Below are positions 6,009 through 7,500 of a stretch of 7,500 bases of DNA, one piece after another. Numbering within the stretch: position 1 is the stretch's first letter; each line of letters starts with the position of its first letter. Source of the stretch: an uncultured Gammaproteobacteria bacterium (lineage in GTDB: Bacteria > Pseudomonadota > Gammaproteobacteria > Coxiellales > Coxiellaceae); assembly GCA_903870185.1 (NCBI GenBank), contig CAIQCE010000289.1, forward strand, positions 1 to 7,500, in the 5' to 3' direction. Made by a program: the position numbers and the translations under genes. Under the pieces are notes generated by a model. It had not been told where the DNA came from and did not search any database. It saw nothing but the letters and a program-made list of their open reading frames with translations.

Positions 6009-7500
6009 ATGAAACCTAGATCGATATTCCGCTTATCCACTTTAAGTTTGAGCGTCATGATGGCGGTGGCGCAGGCGAACCCGACAGGCGGAGAGATCCA
6101 ATCGGGAGATATCACGATCAATCCAAGTGACGCGAATGGTTCGATGGTGATCGATCAACGCAGTCAACAAGGGGTGATCAACTGGGATAGTTTCAATATC
6201 AATCCAAACGAATCTGTTCAAATCAATATGGCGAATAGTTCCGGCGTTCAACTTGATCGAGTGACGGGTGTGGATCCTTCGAAAATCATGGGAAATTTAA
6301 GCTCCAACGGCCAAGTCTTTTTAATCAACCCGAATGGGGTGGTGTTTGGCAAAGATTCTCAATTGGATACCGCCGCTTTAGTCGTGAGTACGCTCAATAT
6401 CAGTGACCCAGATTTTCTCGCCGCGCACTATGATTTCAATCAAAATGCCAATCCCAATGGAACAGCCGGGAGCATCGTGAATAATGGCAGTTTGCAGAGC
6501 TCAAATCTGATTGCCTTGCTTGCCCCTCAGGTGTCAAACAATGGGGTGATTAATGCGGAAGTAGGTGAAGTCTTAGTGGGTTCAGGTTCGCATGTGAGTT
6601 TGAATTTAGGGAACAACGCGATCTTGGGTTATGAAGTAGATGAGCCAATTGCGGTGATGAATGAGAAAGGGACAGCAGTCTCAATTAACAACACGGGTAG
6701 CATTCAAGGGCATCGCGTATTTTTGAGTGCCACCGAAGCGCATCATGTGTTGAATCAAGTAGTGAGTAATAGCGGTCAAATTGAAGCGCGTGGTGTTCAA
6801 GAGAAGAATGGCGAGATTGTATTGCTGGCCAAGAACGGCGGCGTAAATGATACCGGTTCGATGACAGCCTCTGGCGGAAAAATCCAGGTGTTGGGAGACG
6901 ATATCCATATTGGTAATACCGCGAGTTTAGATGTGAGTGGAGCGACAGCGGGTGAGATTGAGGTGGGTGGTCCTGCACGAGGAAAAGGCGATTTATATAA
7001 AGCCCAAACGGTAACGATTGATCAGGGCGCTGAGATACACGCGGACAGTACCGGCTCGAATGCGACCGGAGGCCATATTGTGATGTGGAGTGAGCAGAAT
7101 AGTAAAGTTTCAGGTAACTATAGCGCGAATAGTGCGCAGGGCAAGGGTGGTTTGATCGAAACTTCCAGTCGTAAAAATTTAGATTTTGGATATTTTAAAG
7201 CAAGCACTAAAGGTAGTTTAGGGGCTGGAATGTGGCTCTTGGATCCGTCGGATATCACTATCGATGCTCCGTTGGCTCAAATGCTTGAAGATAATTTAGC
7301 GAGCACAAATGTGAAACTTTCGACAAGCTCAAGTGGAACGGATTCTGGGGATATCACCGTCAGTTCTGCTATTACGAATAATACGAATAATGATTTGTAC
7401 CTGGAGGCGGATAGAAATATTAACGTGAATGCAGAGATTTCTGGTAATGGAACCGGCACCTTAACCTTGAGAGCCGATAGAACCGGTAATGGTACAGGAA
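6009..7500 (+). CDS. TpsA-type filamentous-haemagglutinin-like exoprotein, 3' end outside window
   Basis: The frame is open for 497 codons from ATG 6009 to the window edge with no stop. Residues 1-23 form a Sec signal peptide ending AQA. Residues about 24-270 are the TPS (haemagglutination activity) domain, recognised in the periplasm by the TpsB POTRA domains and the start of a right-handed beta-helix. It contains GVINWDSFNINPNESVQINM (55-74), LDRVTG (82-87) and FLINPNGVVFGK (104-115). INPNG is the hallmark NPNG motif; the other hallmark, usually NPNL, reads NPNE (65-68). Residues 270-400 continue as Gly/Asn-rich beta-helix repeats (for example GEIVLLAKNGG, GGHIVMWSE). GMWLLDPSDITI (407-418) is a motif common in large haemagglutinin-like proteins. 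Near the edge GNGTG recurs at 479-483 and 493-497, suggesting the start of a repeat array. There are no cysteines so far. Adhesin and toxin roles are both possible, since the deciding C-terminus is not visible. Confidence 0.93.
   Translation, partial: MKPRSIFRLSTLSLSVMMAVAQANPTGGEIQSGDITINPSDANGSMVIDQRSQQGVINWDSFNINPNESVQINMANSSGVQLDRVTGVDPSKIMGNLSSNGQVFLINPNGVVFGKDSQLDTAALVVSTLNISDPDFLAAHYDFNQNANPNGTAGSIVNNGSLQSSNLIALLAPQVSNNGVINAEVGEVLVGSGSHVSLNLGNNAILGYEVDEPIAVMNEKGTAVSINNTGSIQGHRVFLSATEAHHVLNQVVSNSGQIEARGVQEKNGEIVLLAKNGGVNDTGSMTASGGKIQVLGDDIHIGNTASLDVSGATAGEIEVGGPARGKGDLYKAQTVTIDQGAEIHADSTGSNATGGHIVMWSEQNSKVSGNYSANSAQGKGGLIETSSRKNLDFGYFKASTKGSLGAGMWLLDPSDITIDAPLAQMLEDNLASTNVKLSTSSSGTDSGDITVSSAITNNTNNDLYLEADRNINVNAEISGNGTGTLTLRADRTGNGTG

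Noticed and set aside
6042..6251. 69-codon minus-strand frame
   Set aside because: It lies antisense inside the N-terminal TPS domain of the tpsA-type gene, which has clear homology features, and its Arg/His/Asp-rich product looks like no protein family.
6681..6978. Two overlapping minus-strand frames of 75 and 97 codons
   Set aside because: Both are antisense to beta-helix repeats of the tpsA-type gene, overlap each other in different frames and have no recognisable domain.
7277..7459. 60-codon minus-strand frame with a hydrophobic stretch
   Set aside because: It is antisense to the open tpsA-type frame; the hydrophobic look comes from the Ser/Asn/Glu-rich sense codons.
4308..7500. Contact-dependent inhibition (CdiB-CdiA) locus
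   Set aside because: The TPS architecture is shared, but the CdiA-defining parts (toxin tip, immunity gene) would lie beyond the window, so nothing here supports that call over a general haemagglutinin-like TpsA.
1..7500. CRISPR array, tRNA or rRNA gene, insertion-sequence ends
   Set aside because: I saw no regularly spaced direct repeats, cloverleaf-like segments, rRNA-like sequence or terminal inverted repeats with a transposase.

Overview
The window looks like chromosome of an AT-leaning gammaproteobacterium. XseA, PabB and TsaB all resemble their E. coli counterparts in layout and motifs, and a two-partner secretion (TPS) locus follows them. Codon choice is moderately AT-rich. A Ser/Ala-rich orphan protein with internal repeats and a dispersed-type palindromic repeat hint at a host-associated lineage, perhaps Legionellales-like. 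That placement is inference and cannot be proved from this window.

Layout. (1) 1-603, minus strand: 5' part of an unrecognised Ser/Ala-rich protein with a TTG start, cut by the window edge. (2) 604-995: intergenic region holding a 43-codon HTH-like mini-ORF (730-861), a GTCCTC...GAGGATCC palindromic repeat (911-935) and a weak candidate terminator behind xseA. (3) 996-3484, minus strand: pabB then xseA, overlapping by 4 nt (ATGA), so probably one translationally coupled unit that pairs folate precursor synthesis with exonuclease VII. (4) 3547-4224, plus strand: tsaB (tRNA t6A modification), divergent from pabB across 62 bp. (5) 4308-7500, plus strand: a TPS system. It consists of an outer-membrane TpsB transporter (FhaC/ShlB family) and, 12 nt downstream, the first 497 codons of its TpsA exoprotein, a filamentous-haemagglutinin-like beta-helix protein that runs off the right edge.

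How the genes work together. xseA, pabB and tsaB are housekeeping genes with no obvious joint function. The accessory content is the tpsB-tpsA pair. TpsA should cross the inner membrane through its Sec signal, be recognised through its N-terminal TPS domain by the POTRA domains of TpsB, and be exported to the cell surface as an adhesin or toxin. The TpsA C-terminus, which would decide its activity, lies outside the window.

The points most worth a second look are the loss of the conserved L6-loop arginine in TpsB (Met457), a lone cysteine pair bracketing its first POTRA segment, an apparent codon-usage shift between tpsB and tpsA, the repeat-bearing partial protein at the left edge, and the HTH-like mini-ORF beside a palindromic repeat. 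I found no clear evidence of a wholly new system.
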